Assembly (NCBI GenBank): GCA_903789595.1
Contig: CAIFEZ010000001.1
Span: 162,243 to 226,242, forward strand
Direction: 5' to 3'
Length of the DNA stretch: 64,000 nt
Source: an uncultured eubacterium 1-6
GTDB taxonomy: Bacteria; Bacillota; Clostridia; Lachnospirales; Lachnospiraceae
Shown: piece by piece, positions 6,354 to 14,414 of the stretch
How the letters are laid out: every line of letters begins with the position of its first letter
How positions within the stretch are numbered: position 1 is the stretch's first letter
Program-made: the position numbers and the translations under genes
Notes under the pieces: generated by a model
Database searches by the model: none
What the model was told of the DNA's origin: nothing
Seen by the model: the letters and a program-made list of their open reading frames with translations, nothing else

Positions 6354-8588
6354 TTGAGTTTAGTGAGGGAATTATACGCGGATGTGATCGTGGATGTCAC
6401 ACAGGCGAGCATGGACCGTTCCTACCAGTATCGGATTCCGCCAGAGCTGGAGGATCAGGTCCGGGTCGGGTGTGTTGTGAGGATCCCCTTCGGCAACGGG
6501 AAGCGTTCGGCGGAGGGGTACGTTCTGAATATCGGAACGGAACCAAGGATCGCGAGGGAGCGGATCAAACCGATCCTTGAGGTGCCGGAGAACCGGGTCA
6601 CCATTGAATCAAAGCTTATTGCGCTTGCTCTCTGGATGAAGACGACGTACGGCTCGAGCCTGAACAATGCGCTGAAAACCGTTCTTCCGGTGCGGGAGAA
6701 GGAAAAACAGGCGGTCCGGGAAGAGGTTTGTCTGATGTGGCCGGAGAAGAAGACAAGGCTTCTTCTGGAGCAGTATACGAGACGGCATTACGCGGCCAAG
6801 GTGCGGCTGCTCACGGCGCTTCTGAAGACGAATGCGCTTGATAAGAGCTTTGTGACGGGAACACTGAAGATCACGCCGGAGAGTCTTAAAAGCCTGGAGC
6901 GGGAAGGCGTAATATCCGTGCGAAGCGCCGGCCTTACGCGAACCCCGGATGACCTGCAGGAACCGGGGGATAAGGAGGAACCCTGCGTCCTGACACCGGA
7001 GCAGGAGAAGGTGCGGGACGGTATCTTCGGAGAATGGGAGAACGCGAACCGTCCCTGTCTGATCCGCGGAGTGACCGGAAGCGGAAAGACCCTGGTCTAC
7101 ATGGATCTGATGGAGAGGGTGCTGAAGGATGGGAGGCAGGTGATTCTGCTCATTCCGGAGATCGCGCTTTCGTGGCAGAATGTAAAACGGTTCCGCAGCC
7201 GTTTCGGAAATGCCGTGACGATCCTGAATTCAAAGATGTCGAAGGGAGAGCGGTACGATCAGTTCGAACGGATGAAAAGAGGAGAGGCGCAGATCGTAAT
7301 CGGCCCGAGGTCTGCCCTTTTTACCCCGTTTCCCGATCTTGGGCTGATCATCATCGATGAGGAACAGGAATCCTCCTACCGCAGCGAGAATGCGCCCAGA
7401 TATGATGCGAGGGAAACCGCTCTGGAGAGAGCAAGGATCGAGAACGCGCATGTGGTGTTCGGGTCGGCGACGCCCTCGGTAGATGCCGTCTTCCGGTGCC
7501 GGGAGGGCCGCTATGCCGGTTTTCTGTTGGACAGCCGGTACGGAAACGCGAATCTGCCGGCGGTTCATGTAGAGGATATGAGGGAGGAACTGAAGCACGG
7601 CAACCGGTCTATCCTGAGCGACGCGCTGCGCAAGGCTGTCGGAGAACGGCTCGAAAGGAAAGAGCAGACCATTTTGTTTCTCAACCGGAGAGGATATTCC
7701 GGTTTCATTTCCTGCCGGTCCTGCGGAGAGGTGATCAAGTGTCCGCACTGCGACGTCTCTCTGACGTTTCACACGAACGGCAAGCTGGTGTGCCATTACT
7801 GCGGTTATGAAATCGATCAGGTGAGCCGGTGTCCCTCCTGCGGATCCCCGTACATCGGCGGCTTCCGGGCGGGTACCGAAAAGGTAGAGGCTGAGCTGCA
7901 CCGCTTCTTCCCGACGGCGGGAATTATCCGCATGGACGCGGACACCACCAGAAAAAAGGACGGCTACGCGAAAATTCTCCGCTCCTTTTCCGCCGGAGAG
8001 GCGGATATTCTGGTCGGAACCCAGATGATCGTCAAGGGTCATGATTTTCCGAGGGTTACTCTGGTGGGGGTTCTGGCTGCGGATCTTTCGCTGTTTGTCA
8101 GCGATTACCGGGCGGCGGAGCGGACGTATCAGCTGCTGGTACAGGCAGTAGGGCGCGCCGGAAGAGGAGATCTGCCGGGAGAGGCGTATATCCAGACCTA
8201 CCATCCGGATCACTACAGCATCCAGGCAGCGGCGAAGCAGGACTACGACGCGTTTTATGAGGAGGAGATGACGGCCAGGGAGATGATGCATTATCCGCCG
8301 GCCTGCAATCTTCTTGCAATTCACGGATCCTGCGCGGACGAGGAGAGACTCGGCGTCGCGATGGGGCACCTGAAACGGTATCTGATCCGAAATCAGAGCA
8401 GCGATACGGTTATTATCGGGCCAGCTCCCGAGAACATCCGGAAGATTCAGGATATTTACCGGCAGGTGCTCTATGTAAAGGAACCGGATGAGCAGAAGAT
8501 TATCCGGCTCCGGAGACTGGCGGAGAAGTTCATTGAAATCAATTCCGGATTCAGCCGGATGATGTTTCAGTATGATCTGAATGCCTGA
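6354..8588 (+). CDS. priA: Primosomal protein N' (replication-restart helicase PriA)
   Basis: A 744-residue superfamily-2 helicase of normal PriA length. The N-terminal 3'-DNA-end binding domain ('ADVIVDVTQASMDRSYQYRIP') is followed by the Walker A loop GVTGSGKT (239-246), a motif II at 335-338 that reads DEEQ instead of the usual DEEH, and the paired zinc sites CRSCGEVIKCPHC...CHYCG...CPSCGS. C-terminal helicase motifs include 'GTQMIVKGHDFPRV' and 'QAVGRAGRG'. PriA reloads the replisome at stalled forks. The start is TTG at 6354, with GGGGAG about 6 nt upstream; no in-frame ATG fits better. Confidence 0.95.
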   Translation: MSLVRELYADVIVDVTQASMDRSYQYRIPPELEDQVRVGCVVRIPFGNGKRSAEGYVLNIGTEPRIARERIKPILEVPENRVTIESKLIALALWMKTTYGSSLNNALKTVLPVREKEKQAVREEVCLMWPEKKTRLLLEQYTRRHYAAKVRLLTALLKTNALDKSFVTGTLKITPESLKSLEREGVISVRSAGLTRTPDDLQEPGDKEEPCVLTPEQEKVRDGIFGEWENANRPCLIRGVTGSGKTLVYMDLMERVLKDGRQVILLIPEIALSWQNVKRFRSRFGNAVTILNSKMSKGERYDQFERMKRGEAQIVIGPRSALFTPFPDLGLIIIDEEQESSYRSENAPRYDARETALERARIENAHVVFGSATPSVDAVFRCREGRYAGFLLDSRYGNANLPAVHVEDMREELKHGNRSILSDALRKAVGERLERKEQTILFLNRRGYSGFISCRSCGEVIKCPHCDVSLTFHTNGKLVCHYCGYEIDQVSRCPSCGSPYIGGFRAGTEKVEAELHRFFPTAGIIRMDADTTRKKDGYAKILRSFSAGEADILVGTQMIVKGHDFPRVTLVGVLAADLSLFVSDYRAAERTYQLLVQAVGRAGRGDLPGEAYIQTYHPDHYSIQAAAKQDYDAFYEEEMTAREMMHYPPACNLLAIHGSCADEERLGVAMGHLKRYLIRNQSSDTVIIGPAPENIRKIQDIYRQVLYVKEPDEQKIIRLRRLAEKFIEINSGFSRMMFQYDLNA

Positions 8589-8614
8589 GCGGGGCAGAGA
8601 TACATTGTGCCAAA

Positions 8615-8706
8615 ACTGTATAAGCTGCCTTCAAAATCGCGTTCGGTCTCTTTCGCGCGCTTCGCGTGCGGTGAGCCTGTCTGCGTTTACGAAGAGCTTA
8701 TACAGT
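8615..8706. repeat. Palindromic intergenic repeat, copy B
   Basis: Arms ACTGTATAAGCT (8615-8626) and AGCTTATACAGT (8695-8706) are perfect complements, and a further CTTC/GAAG pairs inside after a 2-nt bulge. Outer arms match copy A at 980-1027. The inner 15-mer at 8683-8697, read on the other strand, is GCTCTTCGTAAACGC, nearly the same as GCTCTTCGAAAACGC at 16589 and 61917. It sits in the priA-def gap, so it would be transcribed in the operon. Confidence 0.75.
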
Positions 8707-8736
8707 ACATTTAATAAGAAGGAGAAATACATAAGA

Positions 8737-9252
8737 ATGGGTATCAGAAAGATCAGAGAAGAGGGAGATCCGATTCTCACAAAAAAATGCAGACCGGTTG
8801 AGAAGATGAACCTCAGGACAAAGATTCTGATTCAGGATATGTTTGATACGATGTATCACGCATACGGCGTGGGCCTTGCCGGACCGCAGGTCGGCATTCT
8901 CCGCCGGCTCTGCGTCATCGATGTGGACGGGGAGCATCCCTATGTGTTCATCAATCCGGAGATTGTCGAGCAGTCCGGTGAGCAGACCGGCGAAGAGGGG
9001 TGCCTCAGCATTCCCGGCATGTGCGCACTTGTCACAAGACCGGAACACGTAAAGGTAAAGGCGCTCGATATCAATATGGAGCCCTTCGAACTGGAGGCTG
9101 ACGGACTTCTGGCGCGCGCCTGCTGCCATGAGTTTGATCATCTCGACGGAATCATGTATCCGTCGCGCGCGCTCGAGCCGATTCACCCGGTGGACCAGGG
9201 AGAGGATGCGGATGAAGACGGAGAAGAGGAGACACCGGAGGACGAACTCTGA
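8737..9252 (+). CDS. def: Peptide deformylase
   Basis: A 171-residue metalloenzyme. It shows all three deformylase motifs: 'GVGLAGPQVGI', 'EEGCLSIPG' with the metal-binding Cys, and 'CCHEFDHLDGIMY' with the HExDH metal site. It removes the formyl group from nascent N-terminal methionine and pairs functionally with fmt next door. The start ATG 8737 gives the usual 'MGIRKIREEGDPILTKKCRPV'; AAGGAG lies 12 nt upstream, somewhat far. Reading further upstream would run through repeat copy B. The C-terminus ends in an acidic tail of about 17 residues (DQGEDADEDGEEE...), longer than the core enzyme. Confidence 0.95.
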   Translation: MGIRKIREEGDPILTKKCRPVEKMNLRTKILIQDMFDTMYHAYGVGLAGPQVGILRRLCVIDVDGEHPYVFINPEIVEQSGEQTGEEGCLSIPGMCALVTRPEHVKVKALDINMEPFELEADGLLARACCHEFDHLDGIMYPSRALEPIHPVDQGEDADEDGEEETPEDEL

Positions 9253-9317
9253 TTATCCGCCTGCCGGTCGGTTCGTCTGTCTTCCGGGTAAAGCAGACAG
9301 AAAGCAATGAGGTATTT

Positions 9318-10256
9318 ATGAGAGTAGTATTTATGGGAACACCGGATTTTGCAGTCGGCACGCTCAATGCCATCGCAGACGCCGGTCATGAAATCGTGGG
9401 TGTCGTGACGCAGACGGACAAGCCGGTCGGAAGGAAGCAGGAGCTGAAGCCGACGGCTGTCAAGGAAGCGGCCCTGAAGAGAGGGCTCACCGTATATCAG
9501 CCGCGGAAGCTGCGGAACAATCCGGAATTCCTGGAGACCCTGAAGCAGCTTGCGCCGGATGTCATCGTAGTGGCGGCATACGGAAAGATTATTCCGAAGG
9601 AGATCCTGGGCCTTCCGAAATACGGATGCCTGAATGTGCATGCGTCCCTTCTTCCGAAGTACCGGGGTGCGGCGCCGATTCAGTGGGCGGTCATCGACGG
9701 CGAGGAAAAATCCGGCGTCACGATCATGCAGATGAATGAGGGACTGGATACCGGGGATATGCTCGCATCGGCTGCGGTTCCGATCACGAAAGAGGAGACC
9801 GGCGGGTCTCTGTTCGATAAGCTCGCGAAGGCGGGCGCGGAGCTCCTTGCGGAAACGTTGCCGAAGGTGGAGAAGGGAGAGATTCATCCGGTAAAGCAGC
9901 CGGAGGAGAGCCCGACTCCCTACGCGCGCATGATCAGCAAGGCAGACGGCCGGATCGACTGGTCGCTCCCGGCCCTTAAGCTGGAATGCTTTGTCAGAGG
10001 AATGGATCCGTGGCCGGCAGCCTATACGTCCTTTGCCGGGAAGGGCCTGAAGATCTGGAAGAGTCAGGTTGAGCCGGCGGGATCCGGGGAGAAACCCGGC
10101 ACGGTTCTCGCCGCGGATGAGAAAGGAATCCTTGTTCAGACCGGAGAGAACGCACTTCGCATCACTGAGCTTCAGCTCGAAGGGAAAAAGCGGATGCAGG
10201 TGTCGGATTTTCTTCGGGGACACAGGGTTGAGACAGGGACGGTTCTCGGAGAGTGA
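9318..10256 (+). CDS. fmt: Methionyl-tRNA formyltransferase
   Basis: A 312-residue protein of normal length. N-terminal 'MRVVFMGTPDFAVGTLNAI' begins the formyltransferase fold; 'GCLNVHASLLPKYRGAAPIQWAVIDGE' carries the N-x-H catalytic motif, and 'SGVTIMQMNEGLDTGDML' the conserved Asp. The C-terminal tRNA-binding domain follows ('KGLKIWKSQVEP', 'RITELQLEGKKRM'). It formylates Met-tRNAfMet using 10-formyl-THF. It lies 65 bp after def, the standard def-fmt pairing. Start ATG 9318 follows GAGG. Confidence 0.96.
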   Translation: MRVVFMGTPDFAVGTLNAIADAGHEIVGVVTQTDKPVGRKQELKPTAVKEAALKRGLTVYQPRKLRNNPEFLETLKQLAPDVIVVAAYGKIIPKEILGLPKYGCLNVHASLLPKYRGAAPIQWAVIDGEEKSGVTIMQMNEGLDTGDMLASAAVPITKEETGGSLFDKLAKAGAELLAETLPKVEKGEIHPVKQPEESPTPYARMISKADGRIDWSLPALKLECFVRGMDPWPAAYTSFAGKGLKIWKSQVEPAGSGEKPGTVLAADEKGILVQTGENALRITELQLEGKKRMQVSDFLRGHRVETGTVLGE

Positions 10257-10326
10257 CTGAGGCTGAAGCAATGGTTCATGGCATGCCGTGCCGGTTTTGC
10301 GTGAACGGAAGCAGAAGGAATCGGAT

Positions 10327-10345
10327 CCCCGGGAAATAACCGGGG
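10327..10345. other. Small GC hairpin between fmt and the metallopeptidase gene
   Basis: CCCCGG (10327-10332) and CCGGGG (10340-10345) can pair around a 7-nt loop, followed by TTT. It could weaken read-through or protect the fmt 3' end; too short a T-run for a confident terminator. Confidence 0.35.
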
Positions 10346-10375
10346 TTTCCCCACAGAAAGAGAGGAGGCTCTCCT

Positions 10376-11083
10376 ATGTACTACGGCGGATACGGATTGT
10401 ATTTTGACTGGACCTATATCCTTGTCATTCTGGCGTTTATCATTTCGTTTATTGTACAGACGGCCATGCAGAGCACTTTCCGGAAATACAGCAGGGTGCG
10501 GAGCTCATACGGCATGACCGGGGCGGAGGTGGCGCAGCGTATTCTGGAAAGCGAGGGGATCTACGGGGTTCAGGTGCGCCCGGTCAGAGGAAATCTGACG
10601 GATCATTATGACCCGAGATCAAAGACGGTGAATCTGTCGGAGTCGATTTACGGAAGCACATCGGTGGCAGCACTCGGAGTTGCCGCGCATGAGTGCGGAC
10701 ATGCGATTCAGGACGCCAGGGATTATGCACCGCTCCGGATTCGTTCGGCGCTTGTCCCGGCAGCGAATTTCGGCTCCCAGTTTTCCTGGATTCTGTTCAT
10801 CATCGGACTTATGTTTCAGTCCGGGATTCTGACGGAGATCGGCATTCTTCTGTTCTGTCTCGCGCTGCTGTTCCAGCTCGTGACGCTGCCGGTTGAATTC
10901 AACGCGTCCCACAGGGCTATGCAGAAGCTGAAGACGCTGGGAATGGAAGAGGGGCAGGAGCTCTCCGATACAAGAAAGGTTCTTATCGCCGCCGCGATGA
11001 CCTATGTGGCCGCGGTATGTACGTCTCTTCTTTATCTGCTGAGAATGATCATTTTATCGGGAGGAAATCGACGCCGTGACTGA
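10376..11083 (+). CDS. Membrane zinc metallopeptidase (YugP-like family)
   Basis: A 235-residue protein with an N-terminal membrane segment after 'MYYGGYGLYFDWTYI', the zinc motif 'AAHECGHAIQDA' (HExxH), and two or three more hydrophobic segments (about residues 125-170 and 200-225). The Firmicute family often annotated as 'zinc metallopeptidase, YugP-like' has exactly this layout and this place between fmt and rsmB. Its substrate is unknown; membrane-protein quality control is an inference. Start 10376 has GGAGG nearby. The stop overlaps the GTG start of rsmB by 8 bp, so the two are co-translated. Confidence 0.88.
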   Translation: MYYGGYGLYFDWTYILVILAFIISFIVQTAMQSTFRKYSRVRSSYGMTGAEVAQRILESEGIYGVQVRPVRGNLTDHYDPRSKTVNLSESIYGSTSVAALGVAAHECGHAIQDARDYAPLRIRSALVPAANFGSQFSWILFIIGLMFQSGILTEIGILLFCLALLFQLVTLPVEFNASHRAMQKLKTLGMEEGQELSDTRKVLIAAAMTYVAAVCTSLLYLLRMIILSGGNRRRD

Positions 11084-12506
11084 GCGCATCAACATCAGAG
11101 AACTGGCACTTGAGACTCTGCTCGCCATCCGGGAGGATGGCCGGCAGAGCCATTTCGTCGTCCGGGACGTTCTGGAACGCTACGGGTGGCTGACGGATCA
11201 GGAGCGTGCGTTTTATCTGCGCCTGACAGAAGGAACGCTGGAATATCAGATCCGCCTCGATTATATTCTGAATCTTTTTTCAAAGACGAAGACAGACCGG
11301 ATGAAGCCGGTGATCCGGGAGATCCTCCGGATGGGCGTGTACCAGCTTGCGTTTATGGACTCGGTTCCTGATTCCGCCGCGGTGAACGAGAGCGTCCGGC
11401 TCGCCGGAAGAAAGGGATTCTCCGGACTGAAGGGATTTGTGAACGGGGTGCTGCGGAATATTTCGCGGCATCCGGAGCGGATCGTCTATCCTTCCATGGA
11501 TGAACCGGTACAGTGTCTGTCTGTCCGGTATTCGATGCCGGAGTTCCTGGTGTCGGGCTGGATTGACGCATTCGGCCTCGAAACGGCGGAAATCATCTGC
11601 CGCGGCTTTCTGGAGCAGAACGAGGTGACGATCCGCGTCCGGAGTCGGGAGGAAGACAGACTGTCATCCGGGAAGGAAGACGGATCATCTGCCGGACTGG
11701 AGAACGGATCGTCCGCCGGGACGGAGAACGTCTTGAGAGAGCTAGAGCAGGACGGTGTGCAGCTGGAAAGGGCACCCTATGTGCCGGATGCCTGGTATAT
11801 ACGAAATGAAGGAAATCCCGCGGAGCTTGCGGCGTTTGAGGAAGGCGGATTTCTGATGCAGGATGTGAGCTCACAGCTCGCGGTGCGGTGCGCGGGAATT
11901 CGTCCGGGCGATCTGGTCTATGATCTCTGTGCGGCGCCCGGAGGGAAAAGCCTTCTCGCCGCTGATCTGCTGGAGGGATGCGGGAAGGTGATCTCCGGAG
12001 ATCTCACGGAGGCGAAGGCGGACCTCATCCGGGAGAATGTGGAGCGCTGTCGGGTGAAAAACATTGAAATTGAGGTCCATGACGCTGCCGCTGCTCTCCC
12101 GGAGCGGTTCGGTAAGGCAGATGTGGTGATCGCGGATGTGCCCTGCTCCGGCTATGGTGTGATCGGCAAGAAACCTGACATCAAATACCGGGCATCCCGT
12201 GAAAAGGAAAAAGAACTGGCAGCTCTTCAGAGAAAGATTCTGTCGAATGCCGTCTCCTATGTGCGGCCGGGAGGAATCCTGCTGTTCAGCACCTGTACCA
12301 TCGCGGAGACCGAGAACGAGGACAATGTGAAGTGGCTTCTGGACAGCTTCCCTCTGGAGAGCAAAGACCTGACCGGAGACCTTCCGGACGCGCTTCTCGC
12401 GGATGACCGGGTCAGGGAGACCGCGAAGAGAGGCTATGTACAGCTCCTTCCGGGAGTTCACCACTGTGACGGCTTCTTCTTTGCGAAGCTGTGCAGAACG
12501 GTCTGA
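11076..12506 (+). CDS. rsmB: 16S rRNA (cytosine(967)-C(5))-methyltransferase
   Basis: A 476-residue protein with an N-terminal NusB-like RNA-binding domain ('INIRELALETLLAIREDGR...LDYILNLFSK') and a C-terminal SAM methyltransferase domain: 'CAAPGGKSLLAADLL' (SAM loop), 'DVPCSGYGVIGKKPDIKYR' and 'FSTCTIAETENEDNV' with the catalytic Cys. It methylates C967 of 16S rRNA. The start is GTG 11076, inside the end of the preceding gene, with GGGAGG upstream. Residues about 190-222 are a low-complexity insertion made of 24-bp units (GSSAGLEN, GSSAGTEN) between the two domains, unusual for this family and probably a linker expansion. Confidence 0.93.
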   Translation: MTERINIRELALETLLAIREDGRQSHFVVRDVLERYGWLTDQERAFYLRLTEGTLEYQIRLDYILNLFSKTKTDRMKPVIREILRMGVYQLAFMDSVPDSAAVNESVRLAGRKGFSGLKGFVNGVLRNISRHPERIVYPSMDEPVQCLSVRYSMPEFLVSGWIDAFGLETAEIICRGFLEQNEVTIRVRSREEDRLSSGKEDGSSAGLENGSSAGTENVLRELEQDGVQLERAPYVPDAWYIRNEGNPAELAAFEEGGFLMQDVSSQLAVRCAGIRPGDLVYDLCAAPGGKSLLAADLLEGCGKVISGDLTEAKADLIRENVERCRVKNIEIEVHDAAAALPERFGKADVVIADVPCSGYGVIGKKPDIKYRASREKEKELAALQRKILSNAVSYVRPGGILLFSTCTIAETENEDNVKWLLDSFPLESKDLTGDLPDALLADDRVRETAKRGYVQLLPGVHHCDGFFFAKLCRTV

Positions 12507-12554
12507 TGCAGAATAAAACAGAGGATCTGCGCAGGTTCGGCGAAGGAGAAGGCA

Positions 12555-13664
12555 GTGAATACCGGTAACGAGGAACAGAATCAGGAGGAACGAATGAACA
12601 GCGATGAGGAAAGGATGAGCGGCGGGATCGATATCAAATCGATGCTTCCCGGGGAACTGGAGGAATGTATGCTTGGCCTTGGAGAGAAAAAATTCCGGGC
12701 GGCGCAGCTTTTTTCCTGGATGCATCAGAAGCGGGCCGAGAGCTATGACGAGATGACAAATCTTTCCCTGAAGCTCCGCGGTGAGCTGGAGCAGAGGTAT
12801 CCGCTGACGCACCTGCGGGTCGTCCGGGAACAGGTCTCGAAAATTGACGGGACGAGAAAGTATCTGTTCGCGCTGCGTGACGGAAATGTAATCGAGAGTG
12901 TCTGGATGCAGTATCATCACGGCAATTCCGTCTGCATTTCTTCTCAGGTCGGATGCAGGATGGGGTGCCGTTTCTGCGCGTCCACGCTGGACGGCCTGGT
13001 CCGGTCGCTGACAGCGTCGGAGATGCTCGAGCAGGTCTATCAGATTCAGAGAATCACCGGGGAGAGGGTTTCCAATGTGGTCATCATGGGGAGCGGCGAG
13101 CCGATGGAGAACTATGACAATGTGGTCCGCTTTGTGCGACTCGCAAGCTCGGAGGCGGGGCTGAATCTCAGCCAGAGAAACATCACGGTGTCCACCTGCG
13201 GAATCGTCCCGAGAATTCGTCAGCTGGCGAAGGAGGATCTTCAGATCACGCTTGCGATCTCTCTGCATGCGCCGAATGATGAGAAGAGACGGATGCTGAT
13301 GCCGGTCGCGAACAGGTACAGTATCCGGGAGCTGATGGATGCGTGCCGTTTTTACTTCGCGGAGACAGGCCGCAGACTGACGTTTGAATATGCGCTCGCG
13401 AAGGGACAGAACGATTCGGAGGAGGATGCGGCCGAGCTTGCCGGTCTGCTTGCAGGGCTCAACTGCCATGTGAACCTGATCCCCGTCAACCCGGTAAAAG
13501 AGCGTCATTTCGCCCGTTCCGGCCGTCAGGCGGTTTTGAATTTTCAAAATAAACTTGAAAATTACGGGATAAATGTTACTATAAGAAGGGAAATGGGCGC
13601 TGATATCGACGGCGCCTGTGGACAATTACGCAAGAGTTATATTGACAGTAACCAGGAGAATTAG
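12555..13664 (+). CDS. rlmN: Dual-specificity RNA methyltransferase RlmN (23S rRNA A2503 / tRNA A37)
   Basis: A 369-residue radical-SAM enzyme. The Fe-S motif 'CRMGCRFCAST' (C134, C138, C141, CxxxCxxC) and 'MGSGEPMENYDNVV' are typical, as are the 'SLHAPNDEKRRMLMP' segment and the C-terminal 'GADIDGACGQLR' with the second methyl-carrying Cys. It adds a methyl to C2 of adenine in 23S rRNA. The start is GTG 12555 with AAGGAG 6 nt upstream; the first 20 residues are extra and a later ATG (12594 or 12615) is possible. The PP2C gene begins 2 nt after the stop. Confidence 0.95.
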   Translation: MNTGNEEQNQEERMNSDEERMSGGIDIKSMLPGELEECMLGLGEKKFRAAQLFSWMHQKRAESYDEMTNLSLKLRGELEQRYPLTHLRVVREQVSKIDGTRKYLFALRDGNVIESVWMQYHHGNSVCISSQVGCRMGCRFCASTLDGLVRSLTASEMLEQVYQIQRITGERVSNVVIMGSGEPMENYDNVVRFVRLASSEAGLNLSQRNITVSTCGIVPRIRQLAKEDLQITLAISLHAPNDEKRRMLMPVANRYSIRELMDACRFYFAETGRRLTFEYALAKGQNDSEEDAAELAGLLAGLNCHVNLIPVNPVKERHFARSGRQAVLNFQNKLENYGINVTIRREMGADIDGACGQLRKSYIDSNQEN

Positions 13665-13666
13665 GC

Positions 13667-14389
13667 ATGAAGGTATTTTCTGCAACCGATATCGGCCAGA
13701 AAAGACATATGAATCAGGATTTTATCTTTACCTCGGAGGAGCCGGTGGGAAATCTGCCGAATCTTTTCGTGGTCGCGGATGGAATGGGGGGACATAATGC
13801 CGGCGATTTCGCATCGCGATATGGGGTGTCGGTGTTGGTCGAGAGTGTCCGCAGGGATAAGAATTTCAATCCTGTGAAGGTCATGAGGAATGCGATTGAG
13901 GCGGCAAACCGTGAGGTTTTTTCCCAGTCCAGGAAGGATCCGTCTATGGCTGGCATGGGAACGACAATGGTGGTATGCACCGTCGTTGGAGGCTACGCGT
14001 ATATCGCAAATGTCGGAGATTCCAGGCTCTATCTGGCGGGAAGCGAATCCATGACGCAGATCACGCAGGACCATTCGCTGATCGCGGAAATGGTGCGTCT
14101 GGGAGAGCTGACACCGGAGGAGGGCAGAAATCATCCGGACAAGAATATAATTACAAGAGCGGTCGGGACCAATGAGGAGGTCAAAATTGACTTCTTCGAT
14201 GTGAAACTGGAGACAGGGGATCAGATTCTGATGTGTTCGGACGGCTTATCCAATATGGTCGAGGATCCGAGGATCTTCGAAATTTTGAAGGGTGAAGATA
14301 CAAAAGAAGATAAGGCGCAGGTTCTGGTCGATGAGGCTAATGCGAACGGCGGACGTGACAATATCGCTGTCATTGTAGTAGAGGCATGA
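13667..14389 (+). CDS. stp: PP2C-family Ser/Thr protein phosphatase
   Basis: A 240-residue PPM phosphatase of the bacterial PrpC/Stp type. Motifs: 'DIGQKRHMNQDF' and 'VADGMGGHNAGD' provide the metal-binding Asp residues; 'GTTMVVC', 'NVGDSRLYL', 'QDHSLIAEMVRLGELT' and 'CSDGLSNMV', and 'GGRDNIAVIVVEA' follow in order. It removes phosphate from targets of the partner kinase encoded 25 bp downstream, regulating wall growth, translation and metabolism in Firmicutes. ATG 13667 follows AGGAG. Confidence 0.95.
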   Translation: MKVFSATDIGQKRHMNQDFIFTSEEPVGNLPNLFVVADGMGGHNAGDFASRYGVSVLVESVRRDKNFNPVKVMRNAIEAANREVFSQSRKDPSMAGMGTTMVVCTVVGGYAYIANVGDSRLYLAGSESMTQITQDHSLIAEMVRLGELTPEEGRNHPDKNIITRAVGTNEEVKIDFFDVKLETGDQILMCSDGLSNMVEDPRIFEILKGEDTKEDKAQVLVDEANANGGRDNIAVIVVEA

Positions 14390-14414
14390 GCAGAACAAAC
14401 GAGGTGAGAGTGTT

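Noticed and set aside
11871..13625. Minus-strand open frame of 584 codons opposite rlmN and rsmB
   Set aside because: It lies wholly antisense to two well-supported genes, is rich in Arg/His/Leu as shadow frames are, and shows no family motif.
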